Assembly (NCBI GenBank): GCA_947464665.1
Contig: CANHXV010000025.1
Span: 1-16,759, forward strand
Source of the DNA: Comamonadaceae bacterium
GTDB taxonomy: Bacteria; Pseudomonadota; Gammaproteobacteria; Burkholderiales; Burkholderiaceae_C
DNA length: 16,759 nt
Direction of reading: 5' to 3'
Shown here: in pieces, positions 7,465 to 15,942 of the stretch
How positions within the stretch are numbered: the stretch's first letter is position 1
How the letters are laid out: each line of letters opens with the position of its first letter
Notes under the pieces: generated by a model
What the model was told of the DNA's origin: nothing
The model's database searches: none
What the model saw: the letters and a program-made list of their open reading frames with translations, nothing else
Position numbers and translations under genes: made by a program

Positions 7465-9652
7465 ATATTTTCATTTCCAATCGCAGCTGAACATTTTGCC
7501 AATTGCGTGTGTTGGTGTTGGCCGTTTCGGAGAAACCATTGCCGATGTAGGTTGTGCCCGTGAGGTAATCACGCGGTGTGAGATTGCTGATGGTCATTCG
7601 CAAAGCCATGGCGGGTGAAAACCTCCAAAGACCATACACATCAACGACCCGCTTGGAGCCCTGGTATGCCCATTGCTGTTCTGTTCGACGGGTGGTGTAG
7701 TCGGGATTGATATTGACATTGCCGCCAAGCGTCAGGGGTATAGCACGGATGCGGTAGTCAGCCCCAAAGTTAGCCGTCATGCTAGGTTGTTGGTCCAAAC
7801 GATTGGAAGGGCCCATCACATCCAACACTTTAGAACCAAACAAACTCAAGTTACTTCGAACATCGACCGCCAGTGCATCTGCCCAGACTTGGTTTAACCT
7901 GAACTTAGCTTCCAACTCAAGACCCTGCGTGATGGCATCCCCCACGTTTTGAGGACTGGTAACGAAGCGCCTCTGACCTGGTGCCCAAACCGTGTCATAA
8001 CGCTCACTGGTGACATAGCGAATTAAATCGCTGATGTTGCGTCTGAACAAATTGGCGCTCAAGACGCCCCCCTCTGCCAAATATCGCTCGACAGCAATAT
8101 CAATGCCGGTTGCCAATTCAGGTTTCAAGCCAGGATTGCCCATGCGATCAGGTCGTGTTGGACTATTGGCTTCGCGGGACAAAGCCGTTCTGGCAACCAG
8201 ATTGAACAAGGTGGGCGTTTTGTAACTGCGCGTGAGGCTCATGCGAACTTGATCACGGCTTTGCGGAATGGGCTTCCAAACAGCATGCAGCAGAGGCGTC
8301 AGCACACCACTCTTATTGCGCTTCTCGCCTTCTTCGTTGCTACCTTCGGTGAGAATGCTTTCATAACGAATGCCCGCATGCGCACTCCAGTTGGGGTTGA
8401 TCGTCCATTCGTCTTGTGTGTATAAAGCCCAGCGCTGCGTGCGTGCCCGCATGTTGCCAACCTCATCCGCGACCTCGCCAGTGGCCTCTTCTGTTCTTCT
8501 CACTCCCTCCAATTCAAAGCCACTGACATACTGGTGACCATTGGTAGAAACGTGCGTGAGTTTGCCGATCCAAGATTGCGACAAATCTTTGAAACTTTGT
8601 AACTCTTCCAAGGTGTTAAGCAAACCAGTTGTCCCTTGGGCTACTTGGCTAAATCGGTACTTGTGGTGCGACTCACCAAGGCCAAACTTAAATTCAAATC
8701 TGTCATCGGCTGAAAAGCGCTGGTTCCACTGCCCATTCAATCGCGTCATCACAAAGCGGCTGTTGTTTTTGGTATTGGCCGAATCTGAGGCAAAAGGCTG
8801 CTGAATTCCATTGATAAACTTGTTTTCAGTGAGATTCACATACCCCAAACTGCTGAACTCCGAATACACCATGAAGGGCATCAAGATTAGCGCTTTGCCT
8901 TGTTCACCGCGCCACATGAGTCTGGCATTGGCGTTCATACCTTGGCGTTGTCCTGGGCTCAAAGTGTGACGCTCTCGCTTTGAAGACCATGCAGGAATCC
9001 GGCCCTCTGCATCAACATCAGAATCGGTCAGAGTGGTAATGTCCTCAGGGCGCCAAGAGTTCATGGCAGAGACAGTGAGGGTTCCGTTTAGTGGCTCAGA
9101 CTTGAGATTGCGTACCCAGTTCAAACTTTCTGATCGGTGTCCGTTTTCAAAGGAAGTACCGACTTTTAAATCGTCTGGGTTGGCTCGCTGACCTTCGCGC
9201 AAAATGATGTTGATGGTGCCAGCAATGGCCCTAGCGCCTGTCTCAGCAGTCGGCGCACGCATTATTTCCACTTTCTCCACCATCTCGGGCGTCAAGGACT
9301 CTATGGAGAAACCAGGTGGAACGCGTTGTCCGTCCAACAGGATCTGGGTGTAGCCACCCCCCAAACCTCGCATGCGAATGGCGCCACCGCGACCAGGTGC
9401 ACCTTGAATGGTGACGCCGGGCAAGCGTTTCAAAACTTCTCCCAAGGTGGCGTCACCTTGTTTGTCGAGCTCTTCCCGGCCAATCACTATTTTGGCTGCC
9501 GTGGACTGCCGGCGCTCTTCCATGGTGTTGTCGCGGTTGCTTTTGATCTCGACGCGGCCCATGTCTTGAACAGGTGCACTGGCAGGTGGCGCCGTCTGCG
9601 CCAAACTCCATGGCGACAGGAGTGACAAAACGGCGAGTGTCTTGATTTTCAT
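7463..9652 (-). CDS. TonB-dependent outer-membrane receptor
   Basis: An outer-membrane beta-barrel that takes up a scarce ligand, often a ferric siderophore, using energy passed through TonB. The 729 residues start with a short signal peptide (MKIK, then a hydrophobic stretch, likely cleaved after SLA at about 18). A plug domain spans roughly 47-155, with the typical LGEVLKRLPGV, RMRGLGGGYTQILLDGQRV and VEKVEIMRAPTAETGA stretches. The rest is alternating barrel sequence with Trp/Tyr-rich strands, including a conserved SLTRSYKTPTLFNL segment and NPGLKPE. The C-terminus ends LRLEMKI, without the usual final Phe. A TonB box is not clear; GRVEI near 32-36 is a candidate. No Fur box was recognised upstream. 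AGAGGA touches the ATG with no spacer, yet no other start codon is available upstream before an in-frame stop. The ligand is unknown. The hydrolase follows at once. Confidence 0.92.
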   Translation of the reverse strand: MKIKTLAVLSLLSPWSLAQTAPPASAPVQDMGRVEIKSNRDNTMEERRQSTAAKIVIGREELDKQGDATLGEVLKRLPGVTIQGAPGRGGAIRMRGLGGGYTQILLDGQRVPPGFSIESLTPEMVEKVEIMRAPTAETGARAIAGTINIILREGQRANPDDLKVGTSFENGHRSESLNWVRNLKSEPLNGTLTVSAMNSWRPEDITTLTDSDVDAEGRIPAWSSKRERHTLSPGQRQGMNANARLMWRGEQGKALILMPFMVYSEFSSLGYVNLTENKFINGIQQPFASDSANTKNNSRFVMTRLNGQWNQRFSADDRFEFKFGLGESHHKYRFSQVAQGTTGLLNTLEELQSFKDLSQSWIGKLTHVSTNGHQYVSGFELEGVRRTEEATGEVADEVGNMRARTQRWALYTQDEWTINPNWSAHAGIRYESILTEGSNEEGEKRNKSGVLTPLLHAVWKPIPQSRDQVRMSLTRSYKTPTLFNLVARTALSREANSPTRPDRMGNPGLKPELATGIDIAVERYLAEGGVLSANLFRRNISDLIRYVTSERYDTVWAPGQRRFVTSPQNVGDAITQGLELEAKFRLNQVWADALAVDVRSNLSLFGSKVLDVMGPSNRLDQQPSMTANFGADYRIRAIPLTLGGNVNINPDYTTRRTEQQWAYQGSKRVVDVYGLWRFSPAMALRMTISNLTPRDYLTGTTYIGNGFSETANTNTRNWQNVQLRLEMKI

Positions 9653-9741
9653 TCCTCTATTTTGACAGGGGAATTCATTTTTGTGCGTGTCTTAGCTCAA
9701 CCGAAAAATTGACGTGTTGCTTAGCACGCCAGTGCTTTGCC

Positions 9742-11199
9742 TTACTCGCCAGACTTGAACAAAGCCGCAAGCTTGCGTTTGGGCTTGATGTTGGCAGAAA
9801 TACCTGGACGAGAACCGGTCGTTTTGGGCGACGCCTCCCATGAAGCCGCTGCGGCTCGCTCCATACTGGGGGCCTCGTAGGGTTTCTCAAAGAAAGGATC
9901 TCTTGAAGCTTGGGCGGGCCTGAAACTGCTGCGCCGGTCACGAGGGGCCTCTTCTTCACGGCGCCGCTCAAATCCACGTTCAGGCCTTCTGTCTTCTCGG
10001 TGATCGTCTCGCCTGTCTTCTCGGCCGCCTTCGCCTGAATAGCCACTCGAGCGTTCTTCTTGCAAGGGGTAGTTTTCCACTTGAAGTTTGGTTTTGATGA
10101 GCTTTTCAATATCGGCTACCAAACGCATGTCAGAGGGTGAGACCAAAGTGACAGCCAGGCCGGAGGCGCCAGCTCGGCCTGTGCGACCAATGCGGTGCAC
10201 ATAATCTTCAGCATTGAAGGGCACATCAAAATTAAATACTGCCGGCACATCCTTGATGTCGAGACCGCGGGCAGCCACATCCGTGCACACGAGCAAATCG
10301 ACTTCACCTTTTTTGAAAGCTTCAAGGGCTTTGAGGCGTTCGTCTTGCGTCTTGTCACCATGCAATGCAGCAGTGACCATTCCCTCGCGTTCTAGAGAGC
10401 GCGCCAAACGACCACAACCCAGTTTGCTGTTCACAAAGATGAAAGCTTGCTTGATGCCACGCTCGTTTAACACGGCTTTTACAACCCTGCGTTTGTCATC
10501 ATCTTGGGCACTGTAAAAACGTTGCTCCACAGTGGAGGCAGTTTCGTTGGGACGCGCTACTTCGATGGTGATCGGATCTTGCAAATAGCTGCCCGCCAAG
10601 CGCTTGATTTCAGGCGAGAAAGTGGCTGAGAACAAAAGTGTGGTGCGCTGCTTGGGCAAGAAACTCAAAATGCGCTGTAAGTCTGGCAAGAAGCCAATGT
10701 CAAGCATGCGATCGGCTTCGTCTAGGACCACATATTCGACTTGGTTCAGCACCGCGTTTTTGGCTTCAATGTGATCTAGCAAGCGACCCGGAGTAGCCAC
10801 CAGAATTTCAACGCCGCGTTTGAGTTCAAGTGTTTGAGGCTTCATGTCCATGCCACCAAAAACAACCGCGCTGCGCATTTGGGTGTACTTGGCGTAAAGC
10901 TTGATTTGCTGAGCCACTTGGTCGGCCAACTCGCGCGTGGGCAACAAAACCAAGGCGCGCACAGGGTGACGTGCTGGCGATGTAGACGTGTTTTCATGCT
11001 TCAAAAGGCGTTGGAGCAACGGCAAAGAAAAAGCAGCGGTTTTACCAGTACCCGTTTGCGCTGCGCCCATAACGTCTTTTCCCGTCAAAACCACAGGGAT
11101 GGCCTGGGCTTGAATGGGGGTCATGGATTCGTAGCCCATTTCGGCTACGGCACGTGCCAGCGGTTCAGCCAGCGATAAATTTGAAAAAGAGGCGGTCAT
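9742..11199 (-). CDS. rhlE: DEAD-box RNA helicase, RhlE-like
   Basis: An ATP-dependent RNA helicase that remodels RNA, likely in ribosome assembly, RNA decay or cold adaptation. In 485 residues all core motifs are visible: the Q motif around TPIQAQAIP (27-35), motif I AAQTGTGKT (46-54), PTREL (87-91), TPGR (136-139), DEAD (160-163), SAT (191-193), FIFVNS (253-258), ARGLDI (310-315) and HRIGRTGR (335-342). After about residue 380 comes a low-complexity tail rich in Arg, Asp and Glu, with repeated DRR/EDRR units, ending in a basic KPKRKLAALF segment. Tails of this type bind RNA and are common in betaproteobacterial RhlE. The start lies 20 bases after the dcd stop codon, so dcd and this gene are probably cotranscribed. 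RhlE is favoured over SrmB, DbpA or DeaD by the core sequence and short basic tail. Confidence 0.92.
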   Translation of the reverse strand: MTASFSNLSLAEPLARAVAEMGYESMTPIQAQAIPVVLTGKDVMGAAQTGTGKTAAFSLPLLQRLLKHENTSTSPARHPVRALVLLPTRELADQVAQQIKLYAKYTQMRSAVVFGGMDMKPQTLELKRGVEILVATPGRLLDHIEAKNAVLNQVEYVVLDEADRMLDIGFLPDLQRILSFLPKQRTTLLFSATFSPEIKRLAGSYLQDPITIEVARPNETASTVEQRFYSAQDDDKRRVVKAVLNERGIKQAFIFVNSKLGCGRLARSLEREGMVTAALHGDKTQDERLKALEAFKKGEVDLLVCTDVAARGLDIKDVPAVFNFDVPFNAEDYVHRIGRTGRAGASGLAVTLVSPSDMRLVADIEKLIKTKLQVENYPLQEERSSGYSGEGGREDRRDDHREDRRPERGFERRREEEAPRDRRSSFRPAQASRDPFFEKPYEAPSMERAAAASWEASPKTTGSRPGISANIKPKRKLAALFKSGE

Positions 11200-11219
11200 T
11201 AACCCGCTATTGTCGCACT

Positions 11220-11789
11220 TTAAGTCTTGGGCAATGTGACACCCACCTGACCTTGGTATTTTCCGCCCCGATCCTTGTAGCTGGTCTCGCAGACTTCGTC
11301 GCTTTCAAAGAACAAGACCTGGGCACAGCCCTCCCCTGCGTAAATCTTGGCTGGCAAGGGGGTGGTATTGCTAAATTCGAGGGTCACATAGCCTTCCCAT
11401 TCGGGCTCGAAGGGTGTGACGTTCACAATAATCCCGCATCGGGCATAAGTGCTTTTACCCAGGCAAATGGTGAGCACATTGCGGGGAATACGGAAATATT
11501 CCAGGGTGCGTGCCAAAGCAAAGCTATTAGGAGGAATGACGCAAACGTCGGAATGGATGTCGACAAAGCTTTTTTCATCGAAATTCTTGGGGTCGACCAC
11601 GGTGCTGTAAATGTTGGTGAACACCTTGAATTCAGGCGCGCATCGAATGTCGTAGCCATAACTGCTGGTGCCATAGCTCACAATTTTCTGGCCGGCGGCA
11701 TTTTGACGCACTTGCCCCGGCTCGAAAGGCTCGATCATGCCGTGCTCTTGCGCCATTCGGCGGATCCATTTGTCGCTTTTAATCGTCAT
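11220..11789 (-). CDS. dcd: dCTP deaminase
   Basis: Deaminates dCTP to dUTP in the cytoplasm, feeding thymidylate synthesis. Starting at ATG 11789 (MTIKSDKWI) gives 189 residues, the usual size. An upstream in-frame ATG at 11828 would add 13 residues that overlap the likely -10 box, so it is rejected. GKSTYARCG (111-119) is the conserved nucleotide-binding loop and TLEFSNTT carries Glu138, matching the catalytic Glu of the family. GSSYGYD-like TSSYGYDIR (41-49) and the C-terminal KYQGQ (178-182) also fit. Because the C-terminal motif and length match the mono-functional proteobacterial form, bifunctional dCTP deaminase/dUTPase activity is less likely, though not excluded. rhlE follows 20 bases downstream; the BMP gene lies 171 bases upstream on the same strand. 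Confidence 0.95.
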   Translation of the reverse strand: MTIKSDKWIRRMAQEHGMIEPFEPGQVRQNAAGQKIVSYGTSSYGYDIRCAPEFKVFTNIYSTVVDPKNFDEKSFVDIHSDVCVIPPNSFALARTLEYFRIPRNVLTICLGKSTYARCGIIVNVTPFEPEWEGYVTLEFSNTTPLPAKIYAGEGCAQVLFFESDEVCETSYKDRGGKYQGQVGVTLPKT

Positions 11790-11826
11790 CTCTTTATCTT
11801 TCCAACATTCTTTAATGCAAGCCAAC

Positions 11827-11832
11827 ATTGTA
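11827..11832 (-). promoter_or_regulatory. Possible -10 element of a dcd promoter
   Basis: TACAAT on the minus strand lies about 38 bases before the preferred dcd start and would give a leader of about 30 bases. The best -35 at 17 bases is a weak TAGTTT. The 130-base gap to the BMP gene otherwise holds a short palindrome CTGCG-A-CGCAG (11858-11868) and no convincing terminator, so read-through from the BMP gene remains possible. Confidence 0.35.
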
Positions 11833-11960
11833 AAGTGCCCACCACACGCAAACTACCCTGCGACGCAGAAAAGGATTTCACCCCCATTGGCATGATTGGC
11901 TCGACCCCCAATGTGCTTTGCTTTAACACCAACTTACCACCGCAAAACTTCAAAGCTTTA

Positions 11961-13055
11961 TCAGGGCTTGATCTTGCCTATCACACCCGACACACCGTAG
12001 TTCATATTCAAGATTTGAACATCGCTCAGCGTCTGGCCCAATGCCACAATGGATTTGCCTTCGGTGTCGGCTATAGGGCCTTGAAAGGGATGACGTTTAC
12101 CCAGCACGATGTCTTGCTGAACTTTCACAATTTCGTCGCGCACTTTGGCGGGCAACTTAGGGCCAAAATCGCCAACGCGAATCATGCCCTCTTTCAAACC
12201 TGACCAAACATTGCCAGAGCGCCACTGGCCTTTTTGCACGTCGTTCACGCGCTGAGTGTAGTAGGCACCCCACTCATGGGTGACCGCCATCAACTGTGCG
12301 TCAGGCGCTACTTTGCGCATGTCTGAGTGATAGGCAATAGCCATCTTGCCGCGTTCTTGCGCTGCGACCATTACAGCATTAGAGGCCGTGTGAAAGGTGA
12401 TCACATCCACCGACTGATTGAACAAAGCAAATGCGGCGTCACGCTCCTTGGTCGGATCAAACCAAGTATTCAACCAAATCACTTTCACTTGGGCTCTGGG
12501 GTTCACTGAGCGCATGCCCAAGGTAAAGGCATTCAAGCCTTGTAAGACTTCAGGTATGGGAAAGCCCGCCACATAACCCGCCACATTCGATTGCGTCATG
12601 CGCCCTGCAGCAACACCCGCCAAATAGCGACCCTCGTAATAGCGGGCATTGGCCACTGACACATTCACATCGGTTTTGTAGCCCGTGATCGATTCAAACT
12701 TTACATGGGGAAACTCTTTGGCCACCTTGAGAGTGGGCTCCATATAACCAAAACTGGTGGTGAAAATTACATCGTGACCCTGTCGTGCTAAATCTCGAAC
12801 CACACGCTCTGAGTCAGCGCCTTCAGACACGTTTTCTACAACGGTGGTTTTGACGGTGGCGCCCAAGGCTTTTTCAAGAGCTTGTCGGCCCTGGTCGTGC
12901 TGATGGGTCCAGCCCGCTTCGAACACTGGCGTGACATACACAAAAGCGGCTTTGACAGGGCTTTTTAAAGCCGCCTGAGAAGGCTCAGAGGCAAGGGATG
13001 AAATGGGCGAAAAAAAGCAGGCGGCCGCGACAGCGGCTGCGAGGTTTTTGTACAT
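11961..13055 (-). CDS. BMP-family periplasmic substrate-binding protein
   Basis: A periplasmic receptor of the basic membrane protein (BMP/PnrA-like) family, whose characterised members bind purine and other nucleosides for ABC importers. It has 364 residues with a signal peptide (about 1-22, hydrophobic run then SSLA before SEP). Family features: AAFVYVTPVFEAGWT at the start of the first lobe, VIFTTSFGYMEPTL, ARYYEGRYLAGVAAG (about 137-151), and GYVAGFPIPEVLQGLNAF. AGAGGA lies 5-6 bases before the ATG, supporting this start. No ATPase or permease gene is next to it in this window: dcd follows downstream and the protease gene is divergent. It may work with an importer encoded elsewhere. The actual ligand is not shown by the sequence. 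Confidence 0.9.
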   Translation of the reverse strand: MYKNLAAAVAAACFFSPISSLASEPSQAALKSPVKAAFVYVTPVFEAGWTHQHDQGRQALEKALGATVKTTVVENVSEGADSERVVRDLARQGHDVIFTTSFGYMEPTLKVAKEFPHVKFESITGYKTDVNVSVANARYYEGRYLAGVAAGRMTQSNVAGYVAGFPIPEVLQGLNAFTLGMRSVNPRAQVKVIWLNTWFDPTKERDAAFALFNQSVDVITFHTASNAVMVAAQERGKMAIAYHSDMRKVAPDAQLMAVTHEWGAYYTQRVNDVQKGQWRSGNVWSGLKEGMIRVGDFGPKLPAKVRDEIVKVQQDIVLGKRHPFQGPIADTEGKSIVALGQTLSDVQILNMNYGVSGVIGKIKP

Positions 13056-13134
13056 GGTAGTCCTCTACATGGCGCCGGTTGAACAAATAAACACCCGCCG
13101 GCACGCAGGTATTCAGGCTGTATTCTAAAGCAGG

Positions 13135-13163
13135 TGTATAAAGTTTCTTTTTCGCTCTTACAA
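13135..13163 (-). promoter_or_regulatory. Candidate promoter of the BMP gene
   Basis: Read on the minus strand, TTGTAA (13163-13158) and TATACA (13140-13135) are separated by 17 bases, giving a leader of about 70 bases before the BMP start at 13055. It lies just upstream of the divergent protease start, so both promoters share this 122-base gap. For the protease no clear -35/-10 pair was found. Two copies of GTATTC (13109-13114 and 13120-13125) lie 11 bases apart within the gap. Confidence 0.4.
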
Positions 13164-13177
13164 AGAAGTGCCCTGTC

Positions 13178-15925
13178 ATGCGTTCAAACTCCAGTTTCCC
13201 TTGGATTCAAATTGCCCTCATTTCAGCCTTTTGCGTGCTTCCTTTTTCTGGATGGACGCAAAGCACTGCGCCTACTATAAAAGCAGTCGCTGAAGTTGAA
13301 GGCATTACTGAATACCGCCTGAGCAATGGTTTGCGAGTGTTGTTGGCGCCCGATGCGTCCAAGCCCACCACGACGGTGAACATCACTTATTTGGTGGGCA
13401 GTCGCCACGAAAATTATGGCGAGACCGGCATGGCGCATTTGCTAGAGCACATGGTGTTCAAAGGCACAAAGTCACGTGGCAATATATTTGAAGAGTTGGG
13501 CAAGCGTGGGATGGATTTCAATGGCACCACCTTCTACGATCGCACCAATTACTACGAAACCTTTCCGGCCAATCCTGACAACCTGAAGTGGGCGCTGGAG
13601 ATGGAGGCCGATCGCATGGTCAACAGCCTCATTGCGCGTAAAGATTTAGACACCGAGTTTTCAGTGGTTCGCAATGAAATGGAAAGCGGCGAAAACAACC
13701 CGCACATGATGCTTTGGCAGCGAATGGCCTCCACTGCGTTTGATTGGCACAATTACGGAAAGAGCACCATTGGCGCGCGCACCGATGTTGAAAACGTCAA
13801 GATTGAAAACCTACAAAATTTTTACCGCAAGTACTACCAGCCCGACAATGCTGTCTTGCTCGTGGCAGGCAAGTTTGAGGCTGGCAGCACCCTTGCGCTG
13901 GTACAAAAGGTGTTTGGCGCCATTCCCAAACCTGGTCGTGTGCTAGAACCCACCTACACACAAGACCCCGCACAAGATGGCACACGCGAAGTGACTGTCA
14001 GACGTACTGGCGACGTTCAGTTGTCTGCGGTGCTGTATCACACAGCTGCGGGCAGCCATGTCGACTCAGCTGCCATGGCTGCTTTGAGTGAAGTCTTGGG
14101 CGGAACGCCCAACGGCAGACTGCACAAAAATATGGTCGAGAAAAAATTGGCCGTCAATGTCAGCCCTTGGAATTTTGAGTTGGCCGAGCGAGGCTATGTG
14201 GTGTTCATGGCAGAACTGAGCAAAACCCAAAACCTGACAGAAGCACGCAAAGTTTTGCTGGAAGAACTGGAAGGCTTGCAAAAGAAGCCAGTGACCGAGG
14301 AAGAACTCAAACGTGCCAAGGCCAGCCTCTTAAGCGACATCGACAAGACCATCAACGACCCGCAAAAACTGGCGGTGCAACTGTCGGAATCCATTGCCAA
14401 TGGCGACTGGCGCTTGTTCTTTTTGCAACGCGATCGCATTGAAAATCTCAAATTGACCGACCTGCAATCTGTAGCAGCCAATTACTTCAAAGAAAGCAAT
14501 CGCACTTTGGGTCAATTCATTCCCACTGCCACACCTGACCGCAGCAAACTGCCCGAAGCAGTAGACGTCACCAAACTGGTGGCCGACTACAAAGGCAAGG
14601 CTGCCGCCAGTGAAGGCGAAGTGTTTGACATCAGTCCCGCTAACATCGAAAAGCGCACACAACGATTGGCTTTGACCAGCGGTATGAAGCTGATCTTGAC
14701 ACCTAAGAAAACACGCGGTGAAACTGTCAGCGGCGTCTTGACTTTACGCTTTGGCGATGAAGCTAGTCTGTTTAACCAAGCCACCGCGTCCAACCTCACA
14801 GCCAGCTTGCTGATGCGAGGTGCGGGGAATTTACAACGCGCTGAAATTTCAACCAAATTGGACGAACTCAAAACTCAAATTGAAGTCAGTGGTGGCGGAC
14901 AAACCGTTACAGTTCGATTTGATTCACTGAGAAAAAACTTGCCTGAAGTTCTCAACTTGGTTCGAGACATTTTGCGCAAACCCAGCTTGGCTGCCAAAGA
15001 ATTTGACTTGTTGGTACAAGAAAGTACTGCTGGCCTTGAAAGCCAACGCAACGAACCCAATGCCATGGGCTCGCAAGCCATGGCGCTGGCCCTGGACGTA
15101 TACAAAAAAGGCGACATTCGAGCTGCCCGTAGTTTGGATGAATCCATTGCAGCGCTCAAAGCAGCCAAGCTTGAACAAGTCAAACAGTTTCACAGCAGTT
15201 ATTACGGCGCCAGCCACAGCGAGTTCGCCTTGGTAGGCGACTTTGACAGCGACGCAGTCAAGACGCAAATCACGCAACTCTTTGGTGACTGGAAAAGCCC
15301 TAAAGCCTACACACGCTTGAAGGCTGAACGCAAAGTAGCCAAGCCAGGCGCCTCTCAATTGGAAGCACCCGACAAGGCCAATGCTTTCTTTTTGGCCGGC
15401 TTGCCTTTGTCACTGCAAGATACTCAGCCAGACTATGTGCCCTTGCAGTTAGCCAACCGCGTATTGGGCGGCGGCGTCAAATCTCGCCTGATGGACCGTT
15501 TGCGTCAAAAAGATGGCTTGAGCTATGGTGCTGGCAGCCAACTTAGCGCCAGCTCCTTTGAACCCTCTGGCATGTGGGTGTTGTATGCCATTTATGCACC
15601 GCAAAATCTGGCCAAATTAAAAACGGGTGTACAAGAAGAATTGGCTAAGTTTGTCAAAGACGGTATTAGCGCCGAGGAGCTCACGGATGCCAAAAAAGGC
15701 TGGCAAGAGGAGCGAAAAATAAGCCGCGCTCAAGACCGAGCCTTAGCGGCTGGCCATGTGGCGCAAACTGCAGCCAACCGAACGCTGGCCTTTGTTGAAA
15801 AAGTGGACGCTCAAATTGAAGCTGCCACTTTAGATCAAGTCAACGCTGCCATTCGCAAGACTTTAGACCCCACCAAATTTCTGAACATTTACGCAGGTGA
15901 CTTTGCTGCAGCCAGTAAAAAGTAA
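13178..15925 (+). CDS. Secreted M16-family (pitrilysin-type) zinc metalloprotease
   Basis: A periplasmic zinc peptidase of the insulinase/pitrilysin family, expected to degrade peptides. The 915 residues start with a signal peptide (hydrophobic run about 9-25, likely cleaved near GWTQS). The first M16 domain has the inverted zinc motif HLLEH (87-91), with Glu167 in VRNEME as the third ligand at the expected 75-residue distance, so it should be active. A linker near 460-480 leads to a second half with the same fold order but no HxxEH, as usual. The C-terminal part holds the RLRQKDGLSYG segment, whose Arg774/Arg776 and Tyr783 match the R/Y pair that helps bind substrate. Many relatives split these functions into two adjacent genes; here one chain holds both. 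The start is supported by the signal peptide; the ribosome binding site (AAAGAAG) is weak. Confidence 0.93.
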   Translation: MRSNSSFPWIQIALISAFCVLPFSGWTQSTAPTIKAVAEVEGITEYRLSNGLRVLLAPDASKPTTTVNITYLVGSRHENYGETGMAHLLEHMVFKGTKSRGNIFEELGKRGMDFNGTTFYDRTNYYETFPANPDNLKWALEMEADRMVNSLIARKDLDTEFSVVRNEMESGENNPHMMLWQRMASTAFDWHNYGKSTIGARTDVENVKIENLQNFYRKYYQPDNAVLLVAGKFEAGSTLALVQKVFGAIPKPGRVLEPTYTQDPAQDGTREVTVRRTGDVQLSAVLYHTAAGSHVDSAAMAALSEVLGGTPNGRLHKNMVEKKLAVNVSPWNFELAERGYVVFMAELSKTQNLTEARKVLLEELEGLQKKPVTEEELKRAKASLLSDIDKTINDPQKLAVQLSESIANGDWRLFFLQRDRIENLKLTDLQSVAANYFKESNRTLGQFIPTATPDRSKLPEAVDVTKLVADYKGKAAASEGEVFDISPANIEKRTQRLALTSGMKLILTPKKTRGETVSGVLTLRFGDEASLFNQATASNLTASLLMRGAGNLQRAEISTKLDELKTQIEVSGGGQTVTVRFDSLRKNLPEVLNLVRDILRKPSLAAKEFDLLVQESTAGLESQRNEPNAMGSQAMALALDVYKKGDIRAARSLDESIAALKAAKLEQVKQFHSSYYGASHSEFALVGDFDSDAVKTQITQLFGDWKSPKAYTRLKAERKVAKPGASQLEAPDKANAFFLAGLPLSLQDTQPDYVPLQLANRVLGGGVKSRLMDRLRQKDGLSYGAGSQLSASSFEPSGMWVLYAIYAPQNLAKLKTGVQEELAKFVKDGISAEELTDAKKGWQEERKISRAQDRALAAGHVAQTAANRTLAFVEKVDAQIEAATLDQVNAAIRKTLDPTKFLNIYAGDFAAASKK

Positions 15926-15942
15926 AACTCTTTTAACAAGCT

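Noticed and set aside
7196..7618. Plus-strand frame of 140 codons across the receptor-hydrolase junction
   Set aside because: It lies antisense to two well-supported coding ends and has no family motif.
9723..9736. Hairpin AGCAC-GCCA-GTGCT after the rhlE stop codon as a terminator
   Set aside because: The stem is only 5 bases and no T run follows directly on the minus strand, so termination is not supported.
9675..10109. Minus-strand frame of 144 codons in the RhlE tail
   Set aside because: It is a shifted reading of the Arg-rich tail of the helicase gene and has no homologous features or ribosome binding site.
11828..11828. Upstream ATG of dcd at 11828
   Set aside because: The extra 13 residues do not fit the family start, and the codon overlaps the likely -10 box.
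11154..12203. Long plus-strand open frame of 349 codons opposite dcd and the BMP gene
   Set aside because: It runs antisense through two clearly conserved genes, contains no recognisable motif and spans their intergenic region; it is a by-product of codon bias.
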